DNA from: Nephrocerus scutellatus
Taxonomy: Eukaryota; Arthropoda; Insecta; Diptera; Pipunculidae
Assembly: GCA_947095585.1 (NCBI GenBank)
Contig: OX352765.1
Span: forward strand, 87,008,965 to 87,072,964
DNA: 64,000 bases
Reading direction: 5' to 3'
A model generated the notes under the pieces. It was given only the letters and a program-made list of their open reading frames with translations. It searched no databases and was not told where the DNA came from. Below are positions 22,120-33,899 of this stretch, piece by piece; position 1 is the first letter of the stretch, and every line of letters starts with the position of its first letter. The position numbers and the translations under genes were made by a program.

Positions 22120-23420
22120 GGTTTCTTTTCATACACCAGGTCCAAAAATTGTTTACGTCTTGTTGAAAGAAATAGGAGTCTTGTGGGGAAGAAATGGGTT
22201 TGAATAATTTTGTAACGTCAGAGTAAATTGAGAGGGTGGAATGTTTGATGACCCTATCAAGATCATTTATAGTTCGGATGAAGAGAAGGGGCCTAGATGA
22301 CTGCCTTGTGGGACTCCAGAGGTTGCCAAGAATGTGAACGATAGGAGAGATATCTTATCAAAAGCCCTACTGAAATCAATTGCAACAACGTCGACTTCGT
22401 TGCCACTAAGGCAGAAAGGGCGGAGGAGATGAATTCAACAAGATTAGTGGTGGTTGATCTACTTTTTAGAAAGCCATGTTGGCTGGGAAAAATAAGAGAC
22501 TTGCAGTGGAAGCCTAAGGCTTTGTATAAAATACTTTCGAAGAGTTTTATATATAAGAGTTTAGCAAAGGGGCGATAATTAGTTACATCATTCTTTGATC
22601 CTTTTTTGTGTATCGGGGTATTGAAAGAGGTCTTCCAAATCTGAGGAAATTCTTCTTGTGAAAGGGATTGGCGAAAAAGGTAAGAAAGCGGAAGGGAGTT
22701 GCTGGAAGAATATTTTTTAGGAAATATAGCTGGAAGGCCATCTGGCTCGGGTGAAAATTCATCATTAAGTGTTTCGATAAAAGTAGGGTTAACAGTTTTA
22801 GCGAGAAGAGGCCATTGGAGAAGTTAAGTAGGTAATTGAAATAGGAGGGGTCCGGTACGAAGGAGTTATCGGCGAAAGATTGTTTGAAAAAGGTAGCAAA
22901 AAAGTTGGCAATGGTATGTGGATCGGTTGATGATGTATTTTTATAAGAGAGTGATGGAGGGTAGTCGTCAGACTTCCTTTTGAAAAAAAAAACTTAGGGT
23001 CGTTTATGAGTTTGGTTTGCGCATTATTAAGATAGCGCTGGTAGAGAGACATTCCTCAGTTGAGTTGGAATTTGAAGCGATTAAACAGGATTCATCATCC
23101 AATGGAGTTCAATGCAGTAGAGGCAAATTAAAGTCATCGAAAAATGGGGGCGTCAAGGGAGTCATATGAGTCGATTATTTGTTCAATGGGGTCGATAGCA
23201 AGTTTGTAGGATTCGATAGGTTGGGTCAGTTGAATGTAACAAGACATAACGTACAGGGACCTACGGGGGAGTGTTATTTTTATTGAAACGAAACCGAGCT
23301 TAGATGTAGAAGAAAGAGACGAGTCGAGGTCGTTTTGGATGTCTAGCAAGACGCCTCGACAGGGAGAGTCTATCGTAGGGCGGGTAAGATCGTCATCTCG
23401 AAAAACATTAAATGGAGTTT
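22120..23420 (-). mobile_element. LINE family N (CR1/Jockey-like), endonuclease end and RT, strongly decayed
   Basis: Minus-strand order: an endonuclease-like part (23349-23134) with ITLPRRSLYVMSCYIQL, then a linker with MSLYQRYLNNAQTKLIND and frame-shifted SLSYKNTSS. Next is the RT: LLSKHLMMNFHPSQMAFQL, a motif-A-like IDFSRAFDKIS near 22380, motif B GVPQGSHLGPFLF near 22310 and motif C read as YSDVTKLF where YADDTK(L/F)F is expected. It ends near 22125 after MKRNL. One catalytic Asp of motif C is replaced, and many frameshifts are present. The CR1/Jockey assignment is by motif style only. Confidence 0.7.
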
Positions 23421-23635
23421 AGATGTAGAAGAAAGAGACGAGTCGAGGTCGTTTTGGATGTCTAGCAAGACGCCTCGACAGGGAGAGTCTATCGTAGGGC
23501 GGGTATGATCGTCATCTCGAAAAACATTAAATGGAGTTTAGATGTCGAAGAAAGAGACGAGTCGAGGTCGAGAGACGAGTCGAGGTCGTTATGGATGTCT
23601 AGCAAGACGCCTCGACAGGGAGAGTCTATCGTGCG
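23296..23635. repeat. 119-bp tandem repeat, about 2.9 units
   Basis: Units start at GAGCTTAGATG (23296) and GAGTTTAGATG (23415 and 23534), an exact 119-base period with few differences between units. Each contains GACGAGTCGAGGTCG and GACGCCTCGACAGGGAG. The third unit has an extra internal duplication of about 20 bases (AGAGACGAGTCGAGGTCG twice). The first unit overlaps the start of the LINE-N endonuclease frame, so the array arose by duplicating a piece of that element. Confidence 0.85.
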
Positions 23636-23639
23636 GTGC

Positions 23640-25535
23640 GGTGTGCGATTCTTTTAGAATTTACATAGTTACCGAAAGTAGCAAGGTAGTCCGCCACTTT
23701 TTGGGGTGACATATTGAAAATCTCGTGGTACCTTATGTAAATGTTCCTGAGGCTGATGGTTAGGGAGACCTTCCTGCTGAATGGAAATCATGACACTTGT
23801 TTTGATTTTACTTTCATAGCAGACAGAGTCAGACTTGTCATGCAGATAAGCAAAACGTATATATTTTTGTCTCTAAGCCTAGAGAGTATATACCGACAAT
23901 GGCTTGCTGGGTTAGTTTAACAGTGGGTGGCAGAAGGGGATATTAGATGCAGTGTTTGAGAATGAAGTTTTGGGATGCAGAAGCAGATATTAGATGCAGT
24001 GTTTGAGAAGGAAGGTTTATAAGTAGGTTTGGATGAAGCGTTAAGAATATGGAAGTAATAAAATTGGGGTAATTAGCTCCAGTTTCAAGTTTTGAGCTCC
24101 AGTTTTTTCCCAATAGTAGTAGAATTATGTTAACAAGCAGCTATTTAACAACTGCAATCAGCACAAAACTAATAAATCCAAAAGATAATCAGTTGCTGTT
24201 TCTGCCAAACAATATACATATAGAAATCCTACAATCACACACATAATCACAATTGAATTCACAAAATTAATTGTATTCACCTCAACCTGTTCTTCACCTT
24301 TTAATAGCCCACTAAAACCATACACAAAGGCATACATTAAGCACAGCCTAATGAATTTCAGTAAATATGCCTGTGGGAATTAGCACGAACTTTATCGGTA
24401 AATAACATTAAAGCCAAACAATAAATATTTGCATTTGACACCTACCATTACCCAAAGTATCCTGTGTCTACCTTGAGGTCGCTGCATTGCTTCTTCTTCG
24501 ACCGGAATGCAGACACATATTCTGTACGATCTGAAATGATATTAATTATTATTGCAATCAAGCACTCCAGGAGCAAAAGATCGCACTCATGCTCCTAGTT
24601 AAACACAGCTGCTATTCGCTCTACCAGCTTTGCCACAACAATCAGTCTAATCCAAGAGCAACGCACAAATTCGCATACCTCCCAAAATACTGCCGAATAT
24701 TAGTGCTGCAAATCAGGGGCAAATTCCGCAGAAAATTATCTAAATATGTGGCATAACACAAATAATGTATTGGATTGTTTTGAGTAGACATTGGTATTTA
24801 GGCCAACATAACACCAATGCCTTCAGCCATTGCACCTGATGTCATGGCAAGAAATGCATATACGAGTATGAATTGGGTAGGTTGAGTGTGTCTGTGTGTT
24901 ATTAGTTATGCGTATGCCTCAAAGAAAGCAGGCATTTTCGAATATTTTCTCCAACAATATGCCAACAGTGTTCTCTGACGGAAAAGTCGACTACACTATG
25001 TTTGCACATCTCGACAACATTTCGGTTTGTTTGACTGTTCATATATGTGCCATTTCGAAATGGAAACTTCTGTAGGCACGTTGAGAGGAAGCTTTCAAAT
25101 CTACATCGCAAAAATGCAACGTTTTGCCAAATTTAAGTGCATAGTTTCATTCAGCAGTTTCGGAATGGAATGCGGTGTTCGCTTAAGCAAACCAACATTT
25201 GATTTGTAGCGTTTAGCTTGCATATTTCAGCTTAACAACGTTTTGCCTACCAACATTTAATACTCAATCTTTGCTTACCAATAGTTGCTTTGCAATATTT
25301 AAAATAGAACCATTTGTTGATTGCTTTGTCACATTTTCCAGTGACGTTTAGCATAAGATGATACCTATTTATTTCAATGTCTAAAAGTAAAATACTCTGC
25401 CACTTGTTACGATTTCTTAAAAGAATACAAATAATCATACAAATCTGTATAATTCCAGATGAGCTGCAAAGGACTTCGGATATTATCCTTTCTTTGCTAG
25501 AAACAATTCTAAAGATTTGTCCCAATCTGGTCTAT
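23640..25535. other. Unassigned AT-rich sequence
   Basis: No gene. TTAGATGCAGTGTTTGAGAA occurs twice near 23943 and 23988, a small direct duplication. Frames near 24902-25525 are unassigned. Confidence 0.4.
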
Positions 25536-25539
25536 ATTC

Positions 25540-27380
25540 CAGTTTGACAAAAGACTCCTCTCTACCAGATCAGCACGCGTATTGTAAAGGCAAGTCTGTA
25601 GAAACAGCTCTGTACACACTGGTACGTTCTATTGAACATTCCCTTCACTACAGGTAGTATTACTAGACATTGAATGCGCTTTTAACAACGTCAACAAATC
25701 TGCGATAACGGATGCACTGTCACCTTTGAGGGTGGACAACTCGCTTGGCGAATTGATAGATTTTCTGTTCAAAAGTCGGAATATTAATTCAAAACTGGGC
25801 ATGTCGTCTGCCAGAAGATCTGTCTGCAGAGGAACCCCATAAGATGGAGTCCTGCCCCCATTTTATGGAACTAAGCGGGGAATGAGCTGCTGGTATGCGT
25901 AAGAGGTAAGGGCTGCAGAGTAACCGCTTATGTGGATGACGTTGCTATAGCCGTCTCAGAAAAATACCCAAATACCTTAAAAGAAAACCTGAAAAATGTT
26001 CTCAACAAGCTAACTTTCTGTGCTGATCGCTGTGGTTTAGGGGTAAATTCTCACAAAACTGAGCTTGTCCTATTCACCAGGAAATATAAAGTCCCACATA
26101 TAAGCCATTCTTCTATAAAGGTTATAAGCTTAACATTCACTGATAGAGCCAAATATTTGAGTCTTATTTTGGAGAGAAAGCTATGCTGGAAACCAAACAT
26201 ACAAGAAAGAGTTCGTAAGGCCACAGTGGCTCTCTTCTCTTGCAAAAAAGCTATATATATCGGTAGTACTCTTCTGTACGATGTGACTGTATGGAAGACT
26301 GCCTTTAATAGGAAAGTAAACATTGACAAATTTAGCAAAAGATCAGTAGTCTATATATGAGCGGAGCACTTCGTACAACCCCCTCCGCCGCATTGGATAT
26401 TCTGTTCGACCTTAAACCAGTCGACATTTTCAGCAGGCAAGTAGCTGCTAGCTCGGCTATTCGCCTTAATGGTATCTCCCAGTGGACTAGAAATAAAATC
26501 GGTTACTCTTCTATCATGAATTTGGTCAGGATCTCAGACAACATAGACTACACTATTCTGTAACTCCATTTCAACAAAATCTTCGAGCTCACCTTCCCCT
26601 CCAGATCAGTCTGGGTAGAAGACGCTAACGTGGAAGATGAACACTTTCGTCAGTGAAGCCTTATCTTGACTGAAGAGAAACGTCATATCCGCTAGGGATA
26701 TCCTTATATTCTCAGAAAGCAATGAAATCCCTGGAATCAGCCTCTACAAATGCAATCCTAGCCCTTAACTGCCGATCATCTCTCATGGATGTGGCGGAGC
26801 AGTTCAATATCCACCTGTGTGGATATTGTGGATTATGGCTAATGAACTCGCCAAGAAAGGAACAACACTACCCTTCTTAACTGAATATGGTTCTATAGAC
26901 ATACCAAACGCTACATGCAAACTCTTGTTAAAGCGGGATGATAATAAAAAACTTACTGGAGGTGGTCAAAGGCAGGATCCGAAACGCTCCAAGTCTCTTT
27001 AAAAAAAGATCGCACATGGTGCTGTTGTAGGTGTCATCACTGGACACGGTCTCATAGGCAAGCATGCATCAAAACTTGGAGTCTTCTCGAGTAATGTCTG
27101 CATAAGCTGCATGGATGAGGTGGAGGAGAAGACCATCGTCCATCTTCTCTGTACTTGTCCCTCTTGGCCCTCTTCCACAAACGTAAACTTCATAAAAGAG
27201 CTTTCTTCTACAACAACACTAATAATCTTATCAGCATTGACATTAGCAGTCTCCTACGCTTTATACGAAGCTCTAATTGGTTCATCGAGTAGGTGGAAAT
27301 TTTTTTCCTGATCCCTGTCGTATCACAATGGACCAGTGCTGGTATAAGTGTATGACAGCCATCTTAACCTAACCTAACCT
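25540..27380 (+). mobile_element. LINE family C (I/LOA/R1-like), RT to 3' end with CCTAA-type tail
   Basis: The RT starts DQHAYCKGKSVETALYTLV. Motif A is VVLLDIECAFNNVN, motif B is decayed (CRGTP) and motif C is AYVDDVAIAVSEKY, followed by SHKTELVLFTRKYK in the open frame 25932-26360. The thumb gives ALRTTPSAALDILFDLKPVD. An RNase H end reads IMANELAKKGTT near 26840. The C-terminus has GVITGHGLIGKHASKLGVF and the zinc-type CISCMDEVEEKTIVHLLCTC. It ends CAATGGACCAGTGCTGG and a CTTAACCTAACCTAACCT tail at about 27362-27380. Frameshifts between blocks make it non-functional. Two other copies share the same end. Confidence 0.8.
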
Positions 27381-27565
27381 GTTCCGATTTCTAACCGAAG
27401 TCATCAAGTTTGGAATACCTAAACTCTCGGCGTCCTGATGTACGCCATCTGTCCAGCGTATCGTATAGGCTTGGCTGGCCTCGCTTTCGTCCCCTATAAA
27501 TCCTGGTCCAGGTTTTATCGCCTGCCTAAGTGTGAAAGTCAGATCAATTGTTAATTTGCCCAAGA
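27380..27565 (-). mobile_element. LINE family B, C-terminal fragment
   Basis: The minus-strand frame holds IRWTDGVHQDAESLGIPNLM followed by TSVRNRNR, matching the last blocks of other LINE-B copies (a GRP..RW.DGV.QDA..LG motif, then W...A.NR). It directly abuts the LINE-C tail. Only about 60 codons survive. Confidence 0.65.
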
Positions 27566-27764
27566 TGCGGTATGGTGTGGGCCAAAGATGACTTCAGTTT
27601 GTGGGGCTATCATTCCTTGTATGATGGGGGAGAAAATCTAAAGAGCCGCATAGGTACTCAACTATACCACGATATTTGTTGCACGTTGTGCACACAGGAT
27701 GCACTGCATCTACAGATTTAATCAGCACCACTGGAGTGTCTGATCCAAAGGTCTTTTTTTATAA

Positions 27765-27975
27765 TTTGCGAACGCGTCAAGGTTTTCGCACCCTTATAAT
27801 GCTCGGCTATATGCTTGGCACAGCATTGGCCTTAAGGAAAAGGTGGAGAAAAGAGGAGATGTCTGTGAGCTTGTGTTTTGAATTTCTGTGGATTGTAGAG
27901 ATGTGGAAAAAGAGAAATTGGCAGAGCATTCCACATATGTGTTGTACGACTAGAAAACGAAACAGCTTGGACGAT
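27765..27975 (+). repeat. Dispersed repeat D, longest copy
   Basis: Order of words: TTTTCGCACCCTTATAATGC, TTGGCACAGC, GGTGGAGAAAAGAGG, ATGTGGAAAAAGAGA, TTGGCAGAGCATTCCACATA and GTACGACTAGAAAACGAA. Copies at 12885, 35440 and 53850 share subsets in the same order and strand. It carries no coding signature and precedes an RTE fragment without a gap. Confidence 0.6.
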
Positions 27976-28515
27976 ATGACGAGTAAGCTTGAGAGGTTGA
28001 TTTATAGCGCTGAACAGGTTGGCTTAAGGCTTAACTACTTAATGACGAAGTTGTTGCAAATCGGAACGACCGATAACCGATATAACCACCAACGATGCAA
28101 CGACAGTCATTGAAGACGTGGAGAAATTTAGCTACTTAGGGAGCCTAATTACTAAGAACGGCGGGTCCGAATCAGACATGCCAGCCCGCATAAACAAGGC
28201 GCGCTCTGCATACTACTCACTGTACAAAGTGTGGCAAGCACATAACACCTCCAGGAGTACCAAGCTAAATATCTTCAACAAATCGGGTTAAATCGGTCCT
28301 CTTATATGGTTGCGAGACTTGGAAAGTAGCGACCATCATTTCTCAAAAATTACAAGTATTTATCAACAAGTGTCTGCGGCGAATCTGTGCCATCTTTTGG
28401 CCAAACACGATCTGAAACTCGGATCTATTTGCCCTGGCAAATAACGAGCCAATCTATATTGAAATTTGGCGAAGGAACTGGCAATGGGTAGGGCACACCC
28501 TGCCAAACATCATGA
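27975..28515 (+). mobile_element. RTE-type LINE fragment, thumb to C-terminus
   Basis: Across three frames it reads LDDMTSKLERLIYSAEQVGL, IEDVEKFSYLGSLITKNGG, SDMPARINKARSAYYSLY, SVLLYGCETWKVATIISQKL and QVFINKCLRRIC, then NEPIYIEIWRRNWQWVGHTL. The order matches RTE-A at 57.8-58.2 kb. The sequence differs enough to be another subfamily. RT catalytic motifs are absent. Confidence 0.75.
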
Positions 28516-28599
28516 AGCCTACTAAAGAAGAACAAATCCTTCTTAAAGTCAAAAGTTAAAGAAGGTGCTGATTAATGCACTTGAAGGGATAAGTCGGAA

Positions 28600-28895
28600 A
28601 TACATAAGCAGCGACTGCAGAGATGATCATAACAACTTCTTTCTTTCCTTTACTCCGCGGGGGAGCATAGGGCTTCTACAAACGCCCGCCAAAATTCTTA
28701 AAATCTTAATCTTAATTAGCCCCGACCCAAGCTAATACAAATCGGATTGAGTACCGAAATCGTTCACTTGATTTGGCCGAGTTTCCAGTGACGCGACGTG
28801 GACGCATAAGATAGGAGTTGTGATGCGAGAGGCTAAGGACATGACTGTCGATAATAGCGTCATCATCACCGTTTGTCACATAACTACTACAATAT
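28600..28895 (-). mobile_element. Internally deleted RTE-A element: 5' end joined to 3' end
   Basis: Minus strand 28895-28716 is a near copy of the 5' untranslated sequence of RTE-A at 55555-55715 (GTGACAAACGGTGATGATGA, CTTATGCGTCCACGTCGCGT, GTGAACGATTTCGGTAC). Minus strand 28690-28610 then reads RAF-like FVEALCSP codons (GCTTCTACAAACGCC in the plus strand) and ends GGAGTAAAGGAAAGAAAGAA, the 3' end seen at 58220. The whole protein-coding middle is missing, leaving under 300 bases. It may be a non-autonomous derivative or the product of one large deletion. Confidence 0.65.
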
Positions 28896-28899
28896 GACA

Positions 28900-30105
28900 A
28901 AAGGCAGACTACGAGTTATAAGTACACGATGAAACCTATGCCAAAATTATCATTCTTTTCGTATTACATACATTCTGTCAAGATCACAGAAATTTTGGCG
29001 TTCAGAAAAATATTTACCCAAGCACACCTACACTACAGAGTTGGAGAATGGTTGAAGCACTTTCTCACTTCACTGTTCTCGGCCATATTATTTCTTTGTT
29101 TTTATTTTCTATCTATGCCATTAGTCTGGATGTGAGTCACTGACTGCAGTGCGCCGTCCTAAAAGAATTACCAAAATACGTGATTTGAATAAACCAACGG
29201 AAAACACCATCGAATTTATCACGCCAATTGAGCATGATAAGAAAATAAACAAAACAAAACTTAAAGACTTACAAAAGCAAGCTTAAATGTTTTACCCATA
29301 GTACGAGTTAGTTCTTTATTTCTTTGTGAATTGGAGGTAAAAATTTTTTTCTTGCCATCCATGTCCACCTATAATATCTGGTTAGAAAAGTATGTACATC
29401 ACACCTTCAAGTATTTTGAACCGATAGCTCTCACGTCCATATGATTCCGCACAGAAAAACACAATGACGTAGGTGCCATGTACAACAAAATAAAAATGAA
29501 ATAAAACTCCAAAAAGGAAATTCGATAATCAAACTTGTGTTCATGTCCTTTGGAAGGCAAGTTACTGTGGAACAAGAAATAAAATCAAATCAAAAAGTTA
29601 GTTTTTTTGTCATTGAGCATTGAGTGTAGCATTAGTACCTTCTGTCAACTCAAAGGCAGTTCTTGGATATAAAGACTGAACTATATAATAAGGATAGGGT
29701 TCAGTTCAAGAACTTACAAGCAAAGAAGGCAATTAAACCGTATATGAACTTACGAAAAGCGGCTCATCTATATAAGCACATAGTAGATAGCACTTTAGAT
29801 ATGCACCAAATATAAAAAAAGCAAATTTCCTTTATGAATTTCTAAAATATGGTTGGTTAACTTACAAAATAGAATAGAGTTGTCCATATGATAAACGATG
29901 AAACCATTTCCTTATCTCTTGACTCTTTGAATCTTAGGTCCCTAGATGACCGCGCCATCTATATTCAAGATAACGCAAAGCATAATTTTCTTGTGCACGC
30001 GTCGAGTTACCACATACGAAAGCTTAATGTGGAAGCTTTATTTGTTTTTACTACGATAAATGCTCTTTAGAAACCCGTTTTCTAATCCCAGGTCCTTTTG
30101 CCAGC
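28900..30105. other. Unassigned AT-rich sequence
   Basis: No gene or element was recognised. Frames at 28929-29135 and 29888-30070 are short and lack motifs. Confidence 0.35.
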
Positions 30106-30109
30106 CCAT

Positions 30110-30945
30110 TATTAATTAAGGAACATCTGGAAGATACATTCGTTGCCGAACAAGCAGTTTTCCGCATTGGATCCTCCTGTGTAGACCACATCAACAACCT
30201 GCGGATCATTATTGAACAGCGCGTTGAATTCCGGTCACCACTGCACCGATTTTGAGAAGGCGTTTGACAGTCTCAACAGACAGTTTATCCACGCTGTATA
30301 GCAACAATGGTTTCCCAATAGTTGGTAGCAATGGAAAAGTATACTGGATTGCCTTGCGCAAGAGAGGTATACCCGATAAACTAATAGCTATTTTTAAAGC
30401 AACCTAGCATGGCTCTAAATGTCATGTGAGGAAAGCTGTCAGAGAAATTCGAGATCATTAGTGGGGTAAGACAAGGTTGCATTCTATCGCCGATACTTTT
30501 TTTGATGGTTATTAGCGATATACTTCGCGCAGGTTTATCTACTGGAAACGGAAGAATTCGTTGGACTCTTACATCTCAACTCAAACATCTGGACTATGCT
30601 GACAACGTTTATTTAGTCTCACACAGGATTATAGAGCTGCACCAAATGACAACAAATGTGGAAAGCGAGGCAAATGTTGCGGGTTTGAAGATTAATGCTT
30701 CCAAAACTAAAATCATCAACCTCGGCACTAACGCAGTAACTCAAGTTAACATTGCTGGACAACCGGTAGAGAGTGTAGAGAGTTTCCAATATCTTGGAAT
30801 TGTCTCGAACGAAGGTAAAACTGAACAGGACATTGTCAACCGAATCGGCAAATGATGTCCATGATATGGCGAAGCAAAGCGATCAGCTTCAACACCAACC
30901 TGCAACTGTTCCATTCAAATGTTGAATGTGCTGGGCCAATTGACA
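30110..30945 (+). mobile_element. RTE-A2 LINE fragment, RT domain
   Basis: After GAACATCTGGAAGATACATT the forward frames read FRIGSSCVDHIN, EFRSPLH, DFEKAFDSLNRQFIH (motif A), KRGIPDKLIAIFKAT and RQGCILSPILF-like codons (motif B). The open frame at 30502-30855 has ISDILRAGLSTGNGRIRW, then HLDYADNVYLVSHR (motif C, last Asp changed to Asn) and KINASKTKIINLGTNAVTQ. About 50 extra bases sit between motif A and GIPDKL. It is a close relative of the minus-strand copy at 59.76-62.0 kb, sharing LSTGNG and IAGQPVE. The 3' part is replaced by a DUF4817 fragment. Confidence 0.8.
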
Positions 30946-31335
30946 TCTCGAAAACGGCTGATTATTATTCGGTGGCTAAATTTGTCGACCAAGAGATCGA
31001 TTGCCAGTCGGCTTGTATGACATGTGGCGCCATCTGGTTGAAACTAAAGGTCGTCCACATTCATGGCGTCGATGTGAGGCCTAAAAAGGTTGGTCAGATG
31101 GCTCTGTAAGGGTCGCCATTGACGGTTACAGCGTTTTCGAAGGAAAATGGGCCACCACTCAGAAATCCAAACAAAACTGTTGCTGTTGGTGGATGCATTT
31201 GCTTCTCTACGATTACGAACTTCAAAAAGTTTGAGCAAAAATACAACATTGCCCCATTATAGCAACTTTTTTGCGGCAAAAAATAATTCTTTTTGTAAAA
31301 ATCATCTCTCAAAGGATGAAAACAATGCAATCATT
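30945..31335 (-). mobile_element. DUF4817/DDE transposase fragment
   Basis: Minus-strand residues, in joined frames: FGFLSGGPFSFENAVTVNGD, PYRAI, DAMNVDDL, a stop, then FQPDGATCHTSRLAIDLL and SRFRDVNWPS. The DGATCHT block carries the second catalytic Asp of this family, and the TVNG.RYR block precedes it as at 11.2 kb. The N-terminus and the last third are missing. It abuts an RTE copy of opposite orientation at about 30945. Confidence 0.75.
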
Positions 31336-31339
31336 CGAG

Positions 31340-32635
31340 CGTGTAGCTACCCCATAACTTAAGACCTTTATGGATAAAATTGGGTTAGATGTTTGTGAGA
31401 GGGTGTTTAGAGATAGTGGTTATGAATTTTCTACATTCCGCATTACTTAGTTTAGTGCATTATAATTTCCATTATTGTATGATGCCGTTTCTAGACTTCT
31501 TGACTTCTTGTGGTTCTCTCGTTGTTTCCATTTCTCTGGTGGGTAATTACGATAGAAATTGCTAAAGAAACTACTAATCTTCTTTTAGCATTTAAGGATA
31601 TAATAATTTTAATTCAGTTTTAAATAATCGGCACTATAACATAATATATAACAGATTCGTCCTTATTCACTTCATGTCGATAGTCAATCTATTTTACTTT
31701 TTATGCACATTAGCAATTTGTTCAACTGACAGTGACTTGATTTGTGTATTCAAGCTAATGCTACAAAGATAAATAATTAATGGAGATACCAGGATACCTG
31801 CACTTCGATTTTTTTAATTAAAAATTCAATGAAGCAGGACTTAAGATATAAAATTAAAAATTTTAAAAGCCAATAAACTAACAAGTCTTTAAAGCAACGT
31901 TTATATAAATCACTGCACCAAGCAACCATCAATCCCCATCGAAAGCACTCAACGAGCGAGTATCTTGAGAAATTGATTGATTAACTCTGTTTAGCAAAAG
32001 GTCCTTCAGCACAGTGGGTATATCCCCAGAACGTGGCATGATATGAAAATCGAGCTGCATTCATTTATGCGCCTCTTAAGATCGTAATTTAATTAGAAAG
32101 CCTCTACGTTGAAAATGCATCGACACCGCATCCTATATCCTAACGTGAGCGGAAATCCACTTGATTGTCTATAGGTCGCGAACACAAATCGTAAAAAAAT
32201 GCTTCGTCTGCGAGGGAGAAATTACGCGCAAACTCATGGAAGTAATCGAGTTAATGGCTCGAAATAATTATTGTGAGATTGGATAGTGAGAAGTGGTTAG
32301 TCGAGTCATCAACGAAGGATATGAACTCTTTTAATTGAATGCATACAAGGATTACAGCGATTGGGTACCCACTTTGACTTAGGTCGTATAATTATTATTG
32401 TTGGAAACAGAATTTGCCCTATGTGTGTGTTTTTTCTGCACAAATTTTTTGTGTATTTATCACTATTTCTCTACATATAGTAAGTCCTATTAACCTTATT
32501 AAAAAATTTCCAGCAAATAAAGGTATTGCTCAGTTAGCGAATGAATTGCGAAAAGTTTCTCTAGACAAGCTTCGAGTATTATTCACCATTGTGATGCGAT
32601 AACATCATAACATAACATAAGTTGAAGTATTTCAA
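31340..32635. other. Unassigned AT-rich sequence
   Basis: No gene or element was recognised. TTGACTTCTTGTGG near 31500 is part of a small CTTCTTGACTTCTT duplication. Confidence 0.35.
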
Positions 32636-32639
32636 CCTC

Positions 32640-33715
32640 CATATATGTCGCAGAATACAATGAAGATGAAATGCATGCAATACTGAGAACAATTAACTCG
32701 TATAAAGTTCCTGGTGGTAATGGAATTCGGGCTAAAGATATTGAATTTAACGCGTTGAGTGTGTTGCACCGCTAATAACAAAAATTTTAAATTCAAGCCT
32801 CACGCAGGGTACGATTGCAAATCTTCTAAAAACCGCAACGTTACGGCCAATATATAAAAAAAAAGAATCGAAGGTGAGATGTGCAATTATAGGCATATTT
32901 CCATACTTCGAGTAATTGATAAATGTCTAGAAGAAATTGTAGTAAGATAACTTTCCGATTTCATTAAAAAGAATAGTTTGATACATAAAAATCAAAACGG
33001 GATTTCAGAAAAACAAAAGCTAAAACATACTTTTGGGATAGTTTAGTCTTCATTATTTATACAAACGAAAGGCTTCGAATTTTTTAGTTATCTTAGTGAT
33101 AGGCGTTTCAGGATTAAAATAAAAGCAACATTTAGTGCCAGCAAACCAATTAATTGCGAAGTTCCACAAATATCAAAGATTGGGCCATTGCTCTTTATTA
33201 TTTATACAAACGAAATGCTTCGAATTTTTTAGTTATCTTAGTGATAGCCGTTTCAGGATTAAAATAAAATCAACATTTAGTGCCAGCAAACCAATTAATT
33301 GCGACGTTCCACAAGGATCAAAGCTAGCTTGGGTCATTGCTCTTCATTATTTATATAAACGAAATGTTTCGAATTTTTAAGAAATCAACAGCTTTTGCTT
33401 ATGCTGACGATACCGCTATAGTCGTAAGGTATCGCTCTCTGGAATCAGCAATCTGCTATATGCAATCGGAAGTTGATGAAGCAGTTAGATGGTGTCACGA
33501 CAACGGCCTGGTGATTAATATTTTAAAAACCAAACGCAATTACGGAAAATTGTATCTAAGTTGGTGAAACATATAACTATCTTGGAGTTACGATGGGCTC
33601 GCACTTTACATCGGATTACCACGTTGATGGAATACGCGCAGCTCTTAAACGTGCATTGTATGCGTTAGTTGTTATAAACCTGAATGTATTGGGATAGTGA
33701 AACGCTAAGGATTAC
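32640..33715 (+). mobile_element. CR1-like LINE, RT domain, rearranged
   Basis: Forward frames give YKVPGGNGIRAKDIEFN, ITKILNSSLTQGTIANLLKT, ATLRPIYKKKES, CLEEIVV and KKNSLIHKNQNG. Next comes a block duplicated in tandem, FSYLSDSRFRIKIKSTFSAS, then PINCDVPQGSK (motif B), LFIIYINEMFRIFKKS and FAYADDTAIVVRYRSLESAI (motif C intact). It ends with YLGVTMGSHFTSDYHVDGIR near 33640. Endonuclease and motif A are missing. The VPQGS, IYIN and YADDTA style is typical of the CR1 group, but Jockey cannot be excluded. Details of the duplication are given among the findings. Confidence 0.8.
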
Positions 33716-33758
33716 TACTTTAATTATTATTTATTTAAACGCGATGTGAACTGTGCAA

Positions 33759-33817
33759 CACTACAATGTAAGACTGACTTCCGTTGGCACTACAATGTAA
33801 GACTGAATTCCATTGGT
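33759..33817. repeat. Short direct repeat, 31-base period
   Basis: CACTACAATGTAAGACTGA followed by TTCC and TTGG occurs twice, with starts near 33759 and 33790. It lies between the CR1-like LINE and a LINE-C copy. Confidence 0.6.
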
Positions 33818-33899
33818 GTTGGTGCTGAAAAGAAGGTGTGGAACATTAGTGTATCTCAAAAGGTATTCAACGATGGAGGTACTAAGATTTGGTATATTG

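Noticed and set aside
23296..23635. CRISPR-like array
   Set aside because: Units are 119 bases of continuous near-identical sequence with no unique spacers, in a eukaryotic transposon setting.
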